A program made the position numbers and the translations under genes. A DNA stretch of 64,000 bases from Epinephelus fuscoguttatus (lineage: Eukaryota > Chordata > Actinopteri > Perciformes > Serranidae), in NCBI RefSeq assembly GCF_011397635.1, contig NC_064774.1:992520-1056519 (forward strand). The letters are read 5' to 3'. The notes under the pieces are model-generated. The model worked only from the letters and a program-made list of their open reading frames with translations. It did not search any database and had not been told where the DNA came from. Positions 10,981-22,639 of this stretch are shown here, in pieces (positions within the stretch are counted from its first letter, which is position 1; every line of letters begins with the position of its first letter).

Positions 10981-11201
10981 TTGTATTAGTTTACAACGCA
11001 GCCTTGCCACATCCAATATGGCGGCGACGTTGACGCATCGACCACTCGATGCGGCGTCTACATATGTCTATGGTTGGGAACGTCACATTGTGGTGAGGGG
11101 ATCGCGAGACCAGATTGACAGCGTGAACAGATTGGAAAAATTTGGCGGGAGATGGCGGCAGCATCAGCCGGGCATGTATGGGGGGAAAATAATGGTAAAA
11201 T

Positions 11202-12295
11202 TTGGGAAATCCCAGGCGAGCTGAAGATAATTTCTTGGCGGTTGAGCGCGACTGTTCCGTGAATGGATCAGAGGTAGGCAGTTGGGCAGGGATGGATGAG
11301 GATAAAGGGAGAGATTATGAGTTTGAAGGGGGAGCGAGCGGATGGAGTAATGGGAGGAATAAAACGAAAAAAGACAATGATGGGATTTCTTACAGTGAGG
11401 AGGAAGGGGCTGAGCGCGTTGAGAGGGAGACACCTGAGAATTGTGTTGTCATTATAAAGCATGAAGAAGCTCAGCCCCTTTGTGCTAACAACAATTCTGG
11501 CAAGTTGCAAAGGTCCTGAATGATGGCAATCTATTGGTGAGATGTGCTAATAGAGAGCAAGTTGAGAAGGCACTCAAACTGAAAGAGATAGGAAAAATCA
11601 AGGTTGCAAGCACAGGGAGGGTGGGGGCACAAAATGGTGGTGGATGCAAAGGAGTGATTACAGGGGTGTCACTGAGTGTGAGTATGGAGGAACTTCAGAG
11701 GAATTTCAAAGGAGGGAAAATAATGAATGTGGAAAGAATAAAGACAACAAAAGAAGGAATGAAAAAGGATAGCGAAACTGTATTGATTGAGTTTGAAGGA
11801 GAGAGTGTACCCAAGAAAGTATTCCTGGGTTTTATGAGTTACCCGGTGAGAGTTTATGTACCAAAGCCGTTAAGGTGCTTTAACTGTCAAAGGTTTGGAC
11901 ACATAGCCAAAAACTGTAAGGAGAAGAGGAGGTGTGCTAGATGTGGGGGAGACCATGAGTATGGAAAGTGTGGAACAGGGGTGCAACCAAAATGTTGTAA
12001 CTGTGGAGGAGACCATAATGTGGCATTTGGGGGATGTGAGGTTATGAAAAGGGAGAATAATATCCAAAAAGTAAGAGTGGAAAGAAGGATATCGTATGCA
12101 GAAGCTGTAAGAGTGTCAAGGGGACAGAACAATGAAACTAATGATCAAGGAGCAGTGGGAGGTCGAGAGCTGCAACAAAGAGCAAATGACAGGATGTATG
12201 TGGACAGAAGGGATTTGGTAACATTCATTGCAGGAGTGGTTAACAGTACGGCTGAAGTGAAGTCAAAAAGTGAAAACAATCCAGCTGATTGTTAA
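11202..12295 (+). pseudogene. LINE ORF1, gag-like with three zinc knuckles (frameshifted)
   Basis: The C-terminal part (11534-12295) has CFNCQRFGHIAKNC, CARCGGDHEYGKC and CCNCGGDHNVAFGGC knuckles, the nucleic-acid-binding signature of I-type ORF1. The acidic N-terminal part lies in another frame (to 11519) and a shift near 11500 separates them. It would coat the element's RNA. Confidence 0.75.
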
Positions 12296-12382
12296 AGCAG
12301 CAGTGCATCATTTGGGATTAGTGGGACTGACATGGGAAGAAGTGAGGGATAACCTCACTAATCAGTCAAGTCAGGAAACACC

Positions 12383-15300
12383 ATGGGTTGGTTAATACTA
12401 ATTATAGTAATCATCCTACAATGGAATGCCAGGAGCCTACTGGCTAATGGCCAGGAATTCAAGCATTTCATAAAAGAGATGGCTGAAAAACCAGATGTAA
12501 TTTGCGTGCAGTAAACATGGTTAAAACCAAATCTAGACTTTGTGATACATGGATATACAGTGATAAGGAAAGACAGAAGTCAAGGGGGAGGAGGAGGTTA
12601 TGCTACGTTTATCAAACAAGACATTCCATATAGGCTACTGGAAAGGGTAGTGGACCAGGAATATGTAGTGGTGGAAGTATGGGAAAGAGGGGAGAAGGTG
12701 GTTATAATCAACTACTATAACCCATGCAAGAGGTTGGATTTGGATAGCCTATTAAGGATAAAAGGACAAGAGAGAAATAAGGTAATTTGGTGTGCAGATT
12801 TCAATGCTCGCAGTGCAGTGTGGGGAGGGCCACAAACAGACACGAATGGACAGGTCATTGAAGATTTGATGGATGAAAGGGATTTGGTGTGTGTGAATGA
12901 TGGCAGAGGAACAACGGTAAACATAACAGCAGGTACTGAATCAGCACTAGATATTACTCTAGTATCTAACACCTTGGCTGGAATTAGTAACTGGGAAGTT
13001 TGGACAGCATCAACAATAGACAGTGATCATTCCCCAGTCTTATGCATGGTGGGGGAGAGAGTGGAAGTGAGAGCAAGTGGGGGAATCACAAAGAGGGTAT
13101 TTGGAAAAGCAGAATGGGATGAGTTCCAGAGGTTGAGTGAGGAATCAATGAACAGGATAGATATGCTTGGAGACATTGATGAAATAAATAAACAGGTAAC
13201 ATCAGCGTATGTAAGGGCAGCAGATGGAGCTATACCCAGGAGTAAAGGCAGGAAGAACAGGAAGCTGCTACCATGGTGGACAGAAGAATGTCATCAGGCT
13301 GTAAGAATAGGAATAGAGCATTCAGACAGGTTAAAAGAACCCATAACATGCAGAATTTGATTCAGTACAAAAAGGCGCAGGCAGTGGTGAGAAGAACAGT
13401 ACGTCAAGCTGAGAGGGCAAGCTGGAGGAATTTCTGCGATGAATTAGGAAGAACAACACCAGTGGGAGAGGTATGGGGAATGATAAAGAAGATGGGAGGA
13501 GACAGAAGGGAATGGGATTATCCGGTCATAACATCTGAGGAGGAGACAGCAGTCTCCAACAGGGAAAAGGCAGAGATCATGGTTAAGGCTTTGTAAAGGT
13601 GCACAGCTCAGAAAATTTGTCAGAAGAAGGGAGACAGAGAAGAGAAAGAACTATGAGTCATCATCCAGGTGTGTTAAACAGGAAGGAAAATACAGATGGT
13701 GTAACTGATGAGCCATTTACTTTGGCAGAGATGATGAGAGCAATAAAGAGGACACGGCCAACCTCTCCAGGGAAAGATCAGGTGTGTTACATCATGTTAA
13801 AGCATTTGGGCAAAGGAGCATTAGTGAAGTTGCTGCATCTTTATAACAGAGTGTGGGAGGAGGGAAGGTTACCAGGAGCCTGGAAAGAAGCAGTAGTGAT
13901 TCCAATAAGAAAACCTGGCAAGGATCCATCCAAACCCACTAGTTACAGGCCAATAGCATTGACATCAAATATATGCAAGATAATGGAAAGGATGATAACG
14001 GAAAGGTTGTCATATGAACTTGAGAAGAGGGGGGTGTTGGCAAGTTATCAGAGTGGTTTCAGGAAAGGCAGGAATACCATGGACTCGGTGATAAGGTTAG
14101 AATCTGAAATAAGGAAGGCCCAGGCAAATAAAGAATCAGTTATTGCAGTGTTTTTTTGATACTGAAAAAGCCTATGACATGATGTGGAAGGAGGGGTTGT
14201 TAATCAAAATACACAAAATGGGTGTTGGTGGGAGAGTTTTCAACTGGATAAAGGATCTTCTATTTGGAAGGAAAATCCAAGTACGCATTGGGTCAGAATT
14301 GTCAAATCAGTAAACAGTTGGAAATGGTACACCTCAAGGGAGTGTGATAAGCCCGCTACTCTTTGTCATCATGATCAATGATGTATTTTCAAAAGTGCCA
14401 GCGGATATAGGCAGATCACTTTTTGCAGATGATGGAGCCTTGTGGAAAAGAGGAAGGAACATGGAGCATGTAATAAGGAAAGTTCAAGGTGCAATTGATG
14501 AGGTGGTGGAGTGGGGGTTTGAGTGGGGGTGCAGGTTCTCAGTGGAAAAAACACAAACAGTATTTTTCACCAGGAAAAGAATTGAGGAAGGGATGAAGCT
14601 GGAGATGTATGGAAAAGCTTTAGAAAGGGTTGGAACATTTAAATTTCTGGGCGTTCTTTTTGATTCACGGCTAACATGGGCAGATCATATCAGGAGAATA
14701 TAAGGAAAATGCAAAAAAGTACCTGCCCTACAGGTAGAATTGGGTGAAATGCCTCTAGAAGTAAGAAGGATGCAACTGATGACTAATTACTGGGCTAATT
14801 TGCAGGGGCACATCAAATCTCACCCCACGAAAAGAGTTTTGCAGGAGTGCTGGGAGAATGGGAGGAGCCAGAGGCAAAAGTTTACACAAGTAGCGAATGA
14901 CGTGGCAAAAGAATTTGGAGTATTCAATTTGAATATAAGCCCGACAGTGGTTTATCCAGAGGTGGCTTCATGGATGCTTGTGTGGCCTGAGATTGACTGG
15001 TATTTGTTAGAGACTAAAAGGAAGGAAAAAGGCATAATTGGTTTGGTGAGTGCATTCAGATTTCATGTAACTAAAGAATATAGTGATTTTACACAGATTT
15101 ACACAGATGGTGCTAAACAACCTGAGACAGAAGTGACAGGATTTGGGGTGCCAGTACCGGCAAAAGGAACTGGAATCAATAGAAGGACATCTAATAAGTT
15201 AGGAGTGTACACAGTGGAAATGGTGGCAGTGCTGGTTGCATTACGGTGGGTGGAGAAAGCTGGTCTGGATAAGACGTTGATATGTTCAGATTCATCTTCA

Positions 15301-15951
15301 GTACCAGCAAGCTTAAGGTCTTTCCATTCAAACAGCTGTCAAGATATACTGCATTCAGTCCTTCAGTCAGTGACAAGAATAGTCAATCAGGGAGGTCAGG
15401 TAAAGTTTCTGTGGATTCCAGTGCATGTAGGGGTGAGGGGGAATGAGAGGGCGGATGAGTTGGCTAAGAGGGCGTTAAAGAAAGGAAATGTAGACATGCA
15501 GCTCAGTATCAGCAAAGCAGAAGTTAAATGTGCAATCTGGGAAAAGACCAATCTAATGTGGCAAGAAAAGTGGGATGGAGAGGAGAAAGGGAGGCATCTT
15601 TATCAAATCCAAAAGAGTGTTAGAGGTGGAAGGATGAGCAGTGGACACAGGAGACAGGAGACTGTGTTGACAAGGTTAAGGTTGGGGCATAGTGCATTGA
15701 ATAAAACATTGAAACTGATAGGGAAGCACCAGACAGGCCTGTGTGAAGGGTGTCAGGAGGAGGAGTCAGTGGAGCATGTATTTCTGAGGTGTAGGAGGTA
15801 TGAGATGCAGAGAGAGGTGATGAGGAATAGGCTGAAGGACTTGGGGGTGCAGGAATTTACATTAAAGGGGTTACTGAGTATGGGTGAGAGAGCACAGGTT
15901 AGGGTACTGATAGCTTTCCTAAGGGACAGAGGTGTTTATTATAGAATCTGA
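12383..15951 (+). pseudogene. LINE ORF2: endonuclease, reverse transcriptase, RNase H (broken)
   Basis: Begins at ATG 12383, followed by QWNARSLLANG. The APE-type endonuclease includes the SDHSPVLC motif near 13020. A stop sits at 12512 (in VCVQ*TW). The RT (13599-14703) has SYRPIALTSNICK, GTPQGSVISPLLF and the catalytic FADD. RNase H (about 15100-15480) has IYTDGAK, an ETVAVL-like TVEMVAVLVALRW, and HVGVRGNERADELA, followed by a zinc-binding-like tail CEGC...HVFLRC. Frameshifts lie near 13305, 13597, 14157 (a T run) and 14705, with another stop near 14311. It cannot make one protein. Confidence 0.8.
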
Positions 15952-16037
15952 TGGATAAGCAGGGGGGGTAGAAGAATAGGGTTGCTGTTGCTGACATGGG
16001 TGTGGGGAGTTTATAGTAGGATAAGGGTGTTTATTTA

Positions 16038-17658
16038 CAGTACAGGCCAAAAGTTTGGACACACCTTCTCATTCAATGTGTTTTCTTTATTTTCATGACT
16101 ATTTACATTGTAGATTCTCACTGAAGGCATCAAAACTATGAATGAACACATGTGGAGTTATGTACTTAACAAAAAAAGGTGAAATAACTGAAAACATGTT
16201 TTATATTCTAGTTTCTTCAAAATAGCCACCCTTTGCTCTGATTACTGCTTTGCACACTCTTGGCATTCTCTCCATGAGCTTCAAGAGGTAGTCACCTGAA
16301 ATGGTTTCCACTTCACAGGTGTGCCTTATCAGGGTTAATTAGTGGAATTTCTTGCTTTATCAATGGGGTTGGGACCATCAGCTGTGTTGTGCAGAAGTCA
16401 GGTTAATACACAGCCGACAGCCCTATTGGACAACTGTTAAAATTCATATTATGGCAAGAACCAATCAGCTAACTAAAGAAAAATGAGTGGCCATCATTAC
16501 TTTAAGAAATGAAGGTCAGTCAGTCCGGAAAATTGCAAAAACTTTAAATGTGTCCCCAAGTGGAGTCGCAAAAACCATCAAGCGCTACAACGAAACTGGC
16601 ACACATGAGGACCGACCCAGGAAAGGAAGACCAAGAGTCACCTCTGCTTCTGAGGATAAGTTCATCCGAGTCACCAGCCTCAGAAATGGCAAGTTAACAG
16701 CAGCTCAGATCAGAGACCAGATGAATGCCACACAGAGTTCTAGCAGCAGACCCATCTCTAGAACAACTGTTAAGAGGAGACTGCGCGAATCAGGCCTTCA
16801 TGGTCAAATAGCTGCTAGGAAACCACTGCTAAGGAGAGGCAACAAGCAGAAGAGATTTGTTTGGGCCAAGAAACACAAGGAATGGACATTAGACCAGTGG
16901 AAATCTGTGCTTTGGTCTGATGAGTCCAAATTTGAGATCTTTGGTTCCAACCGCCGTGTCTTTGTGAGGCGCAGAAAAGGTGAAGCGGATGGATTCCACA
17001 TGCCTGGTTCCCACTGTGAAGCATGGAGGAGGAGGTGTGATGGTGTGGGGGTGTTTTGCTGGTGACACTGTTGGGGATTTATTCAAAATTGAAGGCACAC
17101 TGAACCAGCATGGCTACCACAGCATCCTGCAGCGACATGCCATCCCATCCGGTTTAGTTGGACGATCATTTATTTTTCAACAGGACAATGACCCCAAACA
17201 CACCTCCAGGCTGTGTAAGGGCTATTTGACCAAGAAGGAGAGTGATGGAGTGCTGCGGCAGATGACCTGGCCTCCACAGTCACCGGACCTGAACCCAATC
17301 GAGATGGTTTGGGGTGAGCTGGACCGCAGAGTGAAGGCAAAGGGGCCAACAAGTGCTAAACACCTCTGGGAACTCCTTCAAGACTGTTGGAAAACCATTT
17401 CAGGTGACTACCTCTTGAAGCTCATGGAGAGAATGCCAAGAGTGTGCAAAGCAGTAATCAGAGCAAAGGGTGGCTATTTTGAAGAAACTAGAATATAAAA
17501 CATGTTTTCAGTTATTTCACCTTTTTTTGTTAAGTACATAACTCCACATGTGTTCATTCATAGTTTTGATGCCTTCAGTGAGAATCTACAATGTAAATAG
17601 TCATGAAAATAAAGTAAACGCATTGAATGAGAAGGTGTGTCCAAACTTTTGGCCTGTA

Positions 17659-17661
<3 letters not shown>
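16038..17661 (+). mobile_element. Tc1-like transposon with long inverted repeats, nested in the LINE
   Basis: Ends are CAGTACAGGCC...GGCCTGTACTG, with TA on both sides (16036-16037, 17662-17663). The terminal inverted repeats are about 270 bp (about 16038-16308 and 17388-17661), long enough that the right one contains the last third of a kilobase of transposase coding. Both halves are closely matched, so it looks fairly young. Confidence 0.9.
16451..17498 (+). pseudogene. Tc1-family transposase (one stop, one frameshift)
   Basis: Start ATG at 16451 (MARTNQLTKEK). A TGA at 16484-16486 probably replaces CGA. The paired-like HTH (VRKIAKTLNVSPSGVAKTI) follows. The DDE residues are visible: D in LWSDESKFEI, D in FQQDNDPKHT, E in LNPIEMVW. 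One extra base near 16984 shifts the frame between RRRKGE and RMDSTC. Ends EETRI at TAA 17496. Only two lesions separate it from an open gene; it is non-functional as it stands. Confidence 0.9.

Positions 17662-17749
<88 letters not shown>
17662..17749. repeat. (TA)n then (TG)n compound microsatellite
   Basis: About 50 bp of TA followed by about 37 bp of TG, directly at the right end of the Tc1 insertion. Confidence 0.95.
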
Positions 17750-17753
<4 letters not shown>

Positions 17754-17906
17754 TGTTTTTTTTTGTTGTTGTTTTTTTTTTTTATCTGGTCAGGTAAAAG
17801 AATAAGAATGTAAGTCTACTGTTTGGTCCACACTCCGGAACAGAAGGTGGCGGTAATGCACCAATGAGCTGGATGCCAACCGCCGTTAAACAAAAAGAAG
17901 AAGAAG

Positions 17907-17989
17907 AACGTCACATTGTTTGAGCAAAATGGCGTCTGATAGATAGGTGTGTTAGCAGAGTGTCTTTGTTGTGTTTTTAAAGTGTGAAC
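17907..17989 (+). promoter_or_regulatory. 5' leader of zinc-finger copy 2 (downstream half of split promoter)
   Basis: Matches 1369-1451 of copy 1 closely, including ATGGCGTCTG and the AACATG start context. Its upstream half is at 8575-8681. If the LINE supplies no promoter, transcription of copy 2 from the original site would be separated by about 9 kb. Confidence 0.65.
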
Positions 17990-18182
17990 ATGTCTAAAGT
18001 CCAAATGCTGAGAGCGTTGGTGAAGCAGCGACTAACTGCGGCTGCTGAAGAGATATTTGGGCTGGTTGAAAGAACGATAGCAGAGTACGAGGAGGAACTT
18101 TGTCGATCAAAAGAGGAGAGCGAGCGACAACGGAAACTACTGGACGCTGTTTTCAACCCTCAGCTTCGGTTACACAGAGCAG
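17990..18182 (+). CDS. zinc-finger gene copy 2, exon 1
   Basis: 64 residues plus one base, MSKVQMLRALVKQRL to PQLRLHRA, then donor CAG|GTTTGT, phase 1. It joins exon 2 at 25328 across a 7.1 kb intron. A charged helical leader of the teleost C2H2 family; it differs from copy 1 by Phe to Val (FGLVE) and Asn to Ser (KEESE). Confidence 0.88.
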
Positions 18183-18273
18183 GTTTGTTCATTAAACATT
18201 ACAAGTTCATTATTAATAATATAACTGCAGGTTTGTTCAATAAATATTCAGTCTGTCGACGATTATACGCCGC

Positions 18274-19010
18274 GTTAGCTTCTCTGGTGTCATTAGCTTC
18301 TCTGGTGTCGTTAGCTTCTCTGGTGCCGTTAGCTTCTCTGGTGCCGTTAGCTTCTCTGGTGCCGTTAGCTTCTCTGGTGTCATTAGCTTCTCTGGTGTCG
18401 TTAGCTTCTCTGGTGTCGTTAGCTTCTCTGGTGTTGTTAGCTTCTCTGGTGTCGTTAGCTTCTGTGGTGCCGTTAGCTTCTGTGGTGTCGTTAGCTTCTC
18501 TGGTGCCGTTAGCTTCTCTGGTGCCGTTAGCTTCTGTGGTGCCGTTAGCTTCTGTGGTGTCGTTAGCTTCTCTGGTGCCGTTAGCTTCTGTGGTGCCGTT
18601 AGCTTCTCTGGTGCCGTTAGCTTCTCAGGTGTCGTTAGCTTCTCCGGTGTCGTTACCTTCTCAGGTGTCGTTAGCTTCTCTGGTGCCGTTAGCTTCTCTG
18701 GTGTCATTAGCTTCTCTGGTGCCGTTAGCTTCTCTGGTGCCGTTAGCTTCTCAGGTGTCGTTAGCTTCTCAGGTGTCGTTACCTTCTCAGGTGTCGTTAG
18801 CTTCTCTGGTGCCGTTAGCTTCTCAGGTGTCGCTAGCTTCTGTGGTGTCGTTACCTTCTCAGGTGCCGTTACCTTCTCAGGTGTCGTTAGCTTCTCAGGT
18901 GTCGTTAGCTTCTCAGGTGTCGTTAGCTTCTCAGGTGCCGTTAGCTTCTCAGGTGTCGTTAGCTTCTCAGGTGTCGTTAGCTTCTGTGGTGTCGTTAGCT
19001 TCTCTGGTGT
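18274..19010 (+). repeat. 18-bp minisatellite, 41 units, intron 1 of copy 2
   Basis: 737 bp of tandem GTTAGCTTCTSWGGTGYC units with no length changes (41 x 18 = 738). Variants alternate at a few positions (CTCTGG, CTCAGG, CTGTGG; GTC or GCC), which suggests higher-order copying. Because 18 is a multiple of 3, long ORFs appear on both strands; these are not genes. About two more units sit at 23713-23750 beyond the inserted LINE. Confidence 0.97.
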
Positions 19011-19296
19011 AGTTTGTTTGTTTGTTTGTTTTATTATTAACACATTCTTAAAGAAAATTCAAATATAAAAGCAACAAATACATCACATGTGCAGGTGAGG
19101 TAGAAACCCATTACGGGCTTATCTAAAAACCCCACCTAGGAAAATTAAAATAAAATTAAAATAATAACAGTAATAATACTAACAATGCAGTGTGAAGCAT
19201 CAACAAAATATCTTCTACCTAATTAATATTAAATTCAAACATTGAGAAAAAAACATAAAATCACAAAACAGCACACATGTTGAAAACATAAGTCAG

Positions 19297-22200
19297 TCAA
19301 GCTTCTACAATACCAAATCTCTTTGACATCAAAGCTTCCTTGAGTTTAATTTTATATCTAGATAGAGACATAGAATCGGTTAATAAATGCAAATTTGTAT
19401 TCCATAATTGGACTCCACGGTATCTTAATGAAAACTGTCCTCGAGATTTATGATACATTGGTAGGTACAAGTTATTGATTTGTCTGGTTGAATAATAATT
19501 GACTTGAGAATTACAAATGAAAAGTGTTTGGAAACTTTGTGGCAAGTCTGTACCCATGTACTTCAATTTAAAAATAAATGTACATATTTGAAGAATATTT
19601 CAATCAAAAATAGCCAGTTCATTACATTTCAAAAAAAGTCGAGCGGTTGGGGCACATGACTTGGAAAAAGTAGCCATTCTGACAAAATGCTTTTGCAGCA
19701 GTAGAATTTTATGAAGATATGTGGGGAAAGTACTGGCCCATACAATATTACAGTAGGTGAGATATGGATATACCAGACTATAATATAATGTTAAAAAACA
19801 AGATGAATGTACGAAAGCGCTAATTTTTCTAATAATCCCCAGAGATTTTGTGACCTTGTTGGAAACAAAACTAATATGCTCTTTCCAAGTAAGTTTCTCA
19901 TCAATTAATATCCCTAGGAATCTTGTTGATGAAACTTTAATCATTACTTCGCCATCAATATGCACTTTCACTGAATCCAAATTATATTTCATTTTCCCTG
20001 TAAATATCATAAAATGAGATTTTTTCACATTTAATGCCAATTTATTAATTTGAAACCATTTTGAAAATGCATGAAGGCCATTGTTTACTTCAGTCATAAG
20101 TGCAGAAATTTTTTTATTGGAAATAAGTAAATTCATCTGCATCTGCAAATAATATTGGACATAAAGTGTTTGATACTGCTGCAAGATCATTAATGTATAT
20201 AAGAAACAATAATGGTCCTAAAATGGAACCTTGTGGAACCCCACATTGTATCATATGCCTCTCAGACTCTATACCATTTAAGCTGACATATTGCAGTCTA
20301 TTATGTACATAATTACTAAGCCACTTCAGAACATGGCCATGAAATCCATATCTATGCATTTTTGTAAGTAAAATGTCATGATTGACAGCATCAAATGCTT
20401 TTGAAAGATCCAGAAAAATACCACATGTAAACTCTTTCTTCTCTAAAGCAGTATAAATCTTGTCAACTAGGTGTAAGAGGGCCATATGGGCAGAATGATT
20501 TTTACGGAATCCATATTGGTGTTCAAACAGTATTTTATATGTGTTTAAGTGTTTAAGAATACGTTTATATACCAGTTTTTTTTAAATTTTGGAAAAGCAA
20601 GGAAGAACTGAAATGGGACGGTAATTAGTAAAAAAAACAACCCTGGATCACCTGACTTAAAAATTGGAATAACCTTTGCAATCTTGAGATCAGAGGGAAT
20701 AACACCAGTTTCCATGGATACCGCAAAAATATGTAATAATGGTTTCAGAGTTAGTTCTTTCACCTCTTTAACAAGGGATGCAGTAATTCCGTCATGACCT
20801 GCTGCAGAATTATTTAAGTCTATTATAACATCATTTATCTCTTTGTTATCTGGAGGTTCAAAATGGCAAACTGATGGAAAACAACCTCTTATGTAATCAG
20901 TTGGACTTTCGTTTGTATTCCCAGTCTTCTCTGAAATAGAGACTCCCACATTTACAAAAAACTCATTGAATTTGCAAGCAATATCAAATGGATTTGTAAT
21001 GGATGTTTTCCCATGAGAAAAACTAGGAGGAAAATTTGTTGATGTTTTTTTCTTTTGTAGTAATTGATTTATAATTTTCCATGTGGCCTTGATATTACTT
21101 GCAGAATTCTTAAATTGATCACTGAAAAAACTCTTTTTTGCCATTCTAAGAAGATGATTATATTTATTTTTAAATAGCTTATAATTTGCTAGATTAAGGG
21201 GTGTAGGACATAAAATATATTTTTTATAAAGTTTGTTTTTATTTTAGCTGATTTTTTCAAACCAGTAGTAAACCAACCATTGTTATTATCTTTGTCCAAT
21301 CTTTTAAAGGAAGTTACTAATGGAAAACTTTTAAAGAATGCAGAATTAAATGATTTCATGAATAAGTTGTAGGCTAAATTTGCGTCATTCTCCATATATA
21401 CATCTTCAAAAGATATCTTCTCCAACATATCCTTAAATTTACGTTTGTTACTTACATTAAATTTTCTATACATTTCTGTAACAACTTGAACTTTTGGTTC
21501 CACCAATCGTAGTAAGTTGGAAGACTGGAAAATGATCAGAGATATCTGTATATAATATTCCTGAATTTGTCATATTTTGAATGGAATTTGTCAATATATT
21601 ATCAATCAAGGATGCAGATTTATTTGTCACTCTTGTTGGTTTACTGATGGTTGGATAGAAATAATTTGCATATAAATTATTCAAAAAATCTTCTGTAGGA
21701 GAATGATTTTCAGCCCTAAAAAGGTTGATATTAAAGTCCCCAAGAATATAACATGTTTTCCCCTCCTTATTTATTTGCTCCAAGGTATTGTTCAAACTAA
21801 CATTAAAACTATTTATGTCTGTGTCTGGAGGTCTATATATACCACCTACAATCACAATTTTCCCATTGTTATAGCATGAAATTTCAATAAACACAGATTC
21901 TATATCAATTTTATCAGGTTTAAGGGATGTTTTTTATGTATAAAAACTACAACACCACCTCCGATTTTATGTTCCCTAACAGCATGAATAGAATTATACG
22001 ATAACATTCCATATAAATCCTTAGTTTCCTCAGTAAGCCACGTTTCTGTTAAAACAACTACTGAAAAGTCATGTTCTAAGAGTGATAAATAATGCACAAT
22101 CTGGTCATAATTTTTTGGTAAGCTACAAGCATTAAGATGCAGTAATGAAAAAAAATTGACTTTGTTGAAAGTGATTTAATATACGGCTTAAATTGACTTT

Positions 22201-22564
22201 CTCTATAGTAGTGACATTGACCTAGATTAGAGTGTGTTGAGAAAAAATTTATATCAGGATCAAAATTTGAATCATGACAAGATTCATTTTTATGATTTAA
22301 ATCAAATGGGTTAAACATCATATTATCAATGTCTATGAGTTTTGAGTCATGTCTGTCTAGCAGGTAGGAGGCAAAATCATCATCCTCAAGTGTATGAAAA
22401 GGAAAAAGAATTACTCAGTCTTTACAGATCCAAGATGTCCATATGCCAGTTGATTTTTTAGATACAGGCGTACATTTAATATGAAACCCATTTTTGCAAA
22501 GTGCACTGTAAATGCTCAAATTCATATGCCTTTGACACTGTGAACACTGTTCATGTTTAGTCAT
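19297..22564 (-). pseudogene. L2-like LINE ORF2: PHD-like finger, endonuclease, RT (broken)
   Basis: Starts at ATG 22564 with a cysteine/histidine module (CSQCQRH...CKNGFHIKC...WICKD) that looks like a PHD finger; its last cysteine position is now a stop (22415-22417). Endonuclease pieces follow: LTETWLTEE, GGIYRPPDTD, LGDFNINL and SDHFPVF (about 22100-21500). RT pieces: KVIPIFKSGDP, GIFLDLSKAFDAVNHDILL, CGVPQGSILGPLLFLIYIND. The catalytic FADD is damaged (FADADE, near 20150). The C-terminal part is LGILIDEKLTWKEHI to about 19300. At least five frame breaks. Confidence 0.75.
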
Positions 22565-22639
22565 ATGATATTAAAAGTAAACAAAAAAAAACAAAAACAG
22601 TACCATTTTACCAATCAGCCATCTAAGGCTGGACACCTT

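Larger units (their letters stand above)
8690..11072. mobile_element. hAT-like insertion, 2.4 kb, 8-bp target duplication GTTGGGAA
   Basis: Starts CATAGGGTGC and ends GTCTATG (ends inverted over CATAG), flanked by GTTGGGAA at 8682-8689 and 11073-11080. The flanks joined together match the uninterrupted promoter of copy 1. No transposase was seen. It contains later insertions: a solo LTR (9248-9564) and pieces of LINE tails. It may be more than one element inside one duplication. Confidence 0.6.
11092..17906 (+). mobile_element. I/Nimb-like LINE with RNase H, full length but decayed, containing a Tc1
   Basis: Flanked by 13-bp direct repeats AACGTCACATTGT (11079-11091 and 17907-17919). It carries ORF1 with three zinc knuckles, then ORF2 with endonuclease, reverse transcriptase and RNase H, and a (GAA)n tail at about 17896-17906. 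A Tc1 element (16038-17661) and the TA/TG microsatellite beside it interrupt the 3' UTR. RNase H in a fish LINE with CCHC ORF1 points to the I/Nimb group. It landed in the 5' leader of zinc-finger copy 2. Stops and frameshifts in both ORFs make it inactive. Confidence 0.8.

Noticed and set aside
18237..19043. 268- and 342-residue repetitive ORFs (KLTTPE / LASLVS repeats) on both strands
   Set aside because: They arise because the minisatellite unit is 18 bp, a multiple of three, without stops. The array is intronic in the zinc-finger gene.
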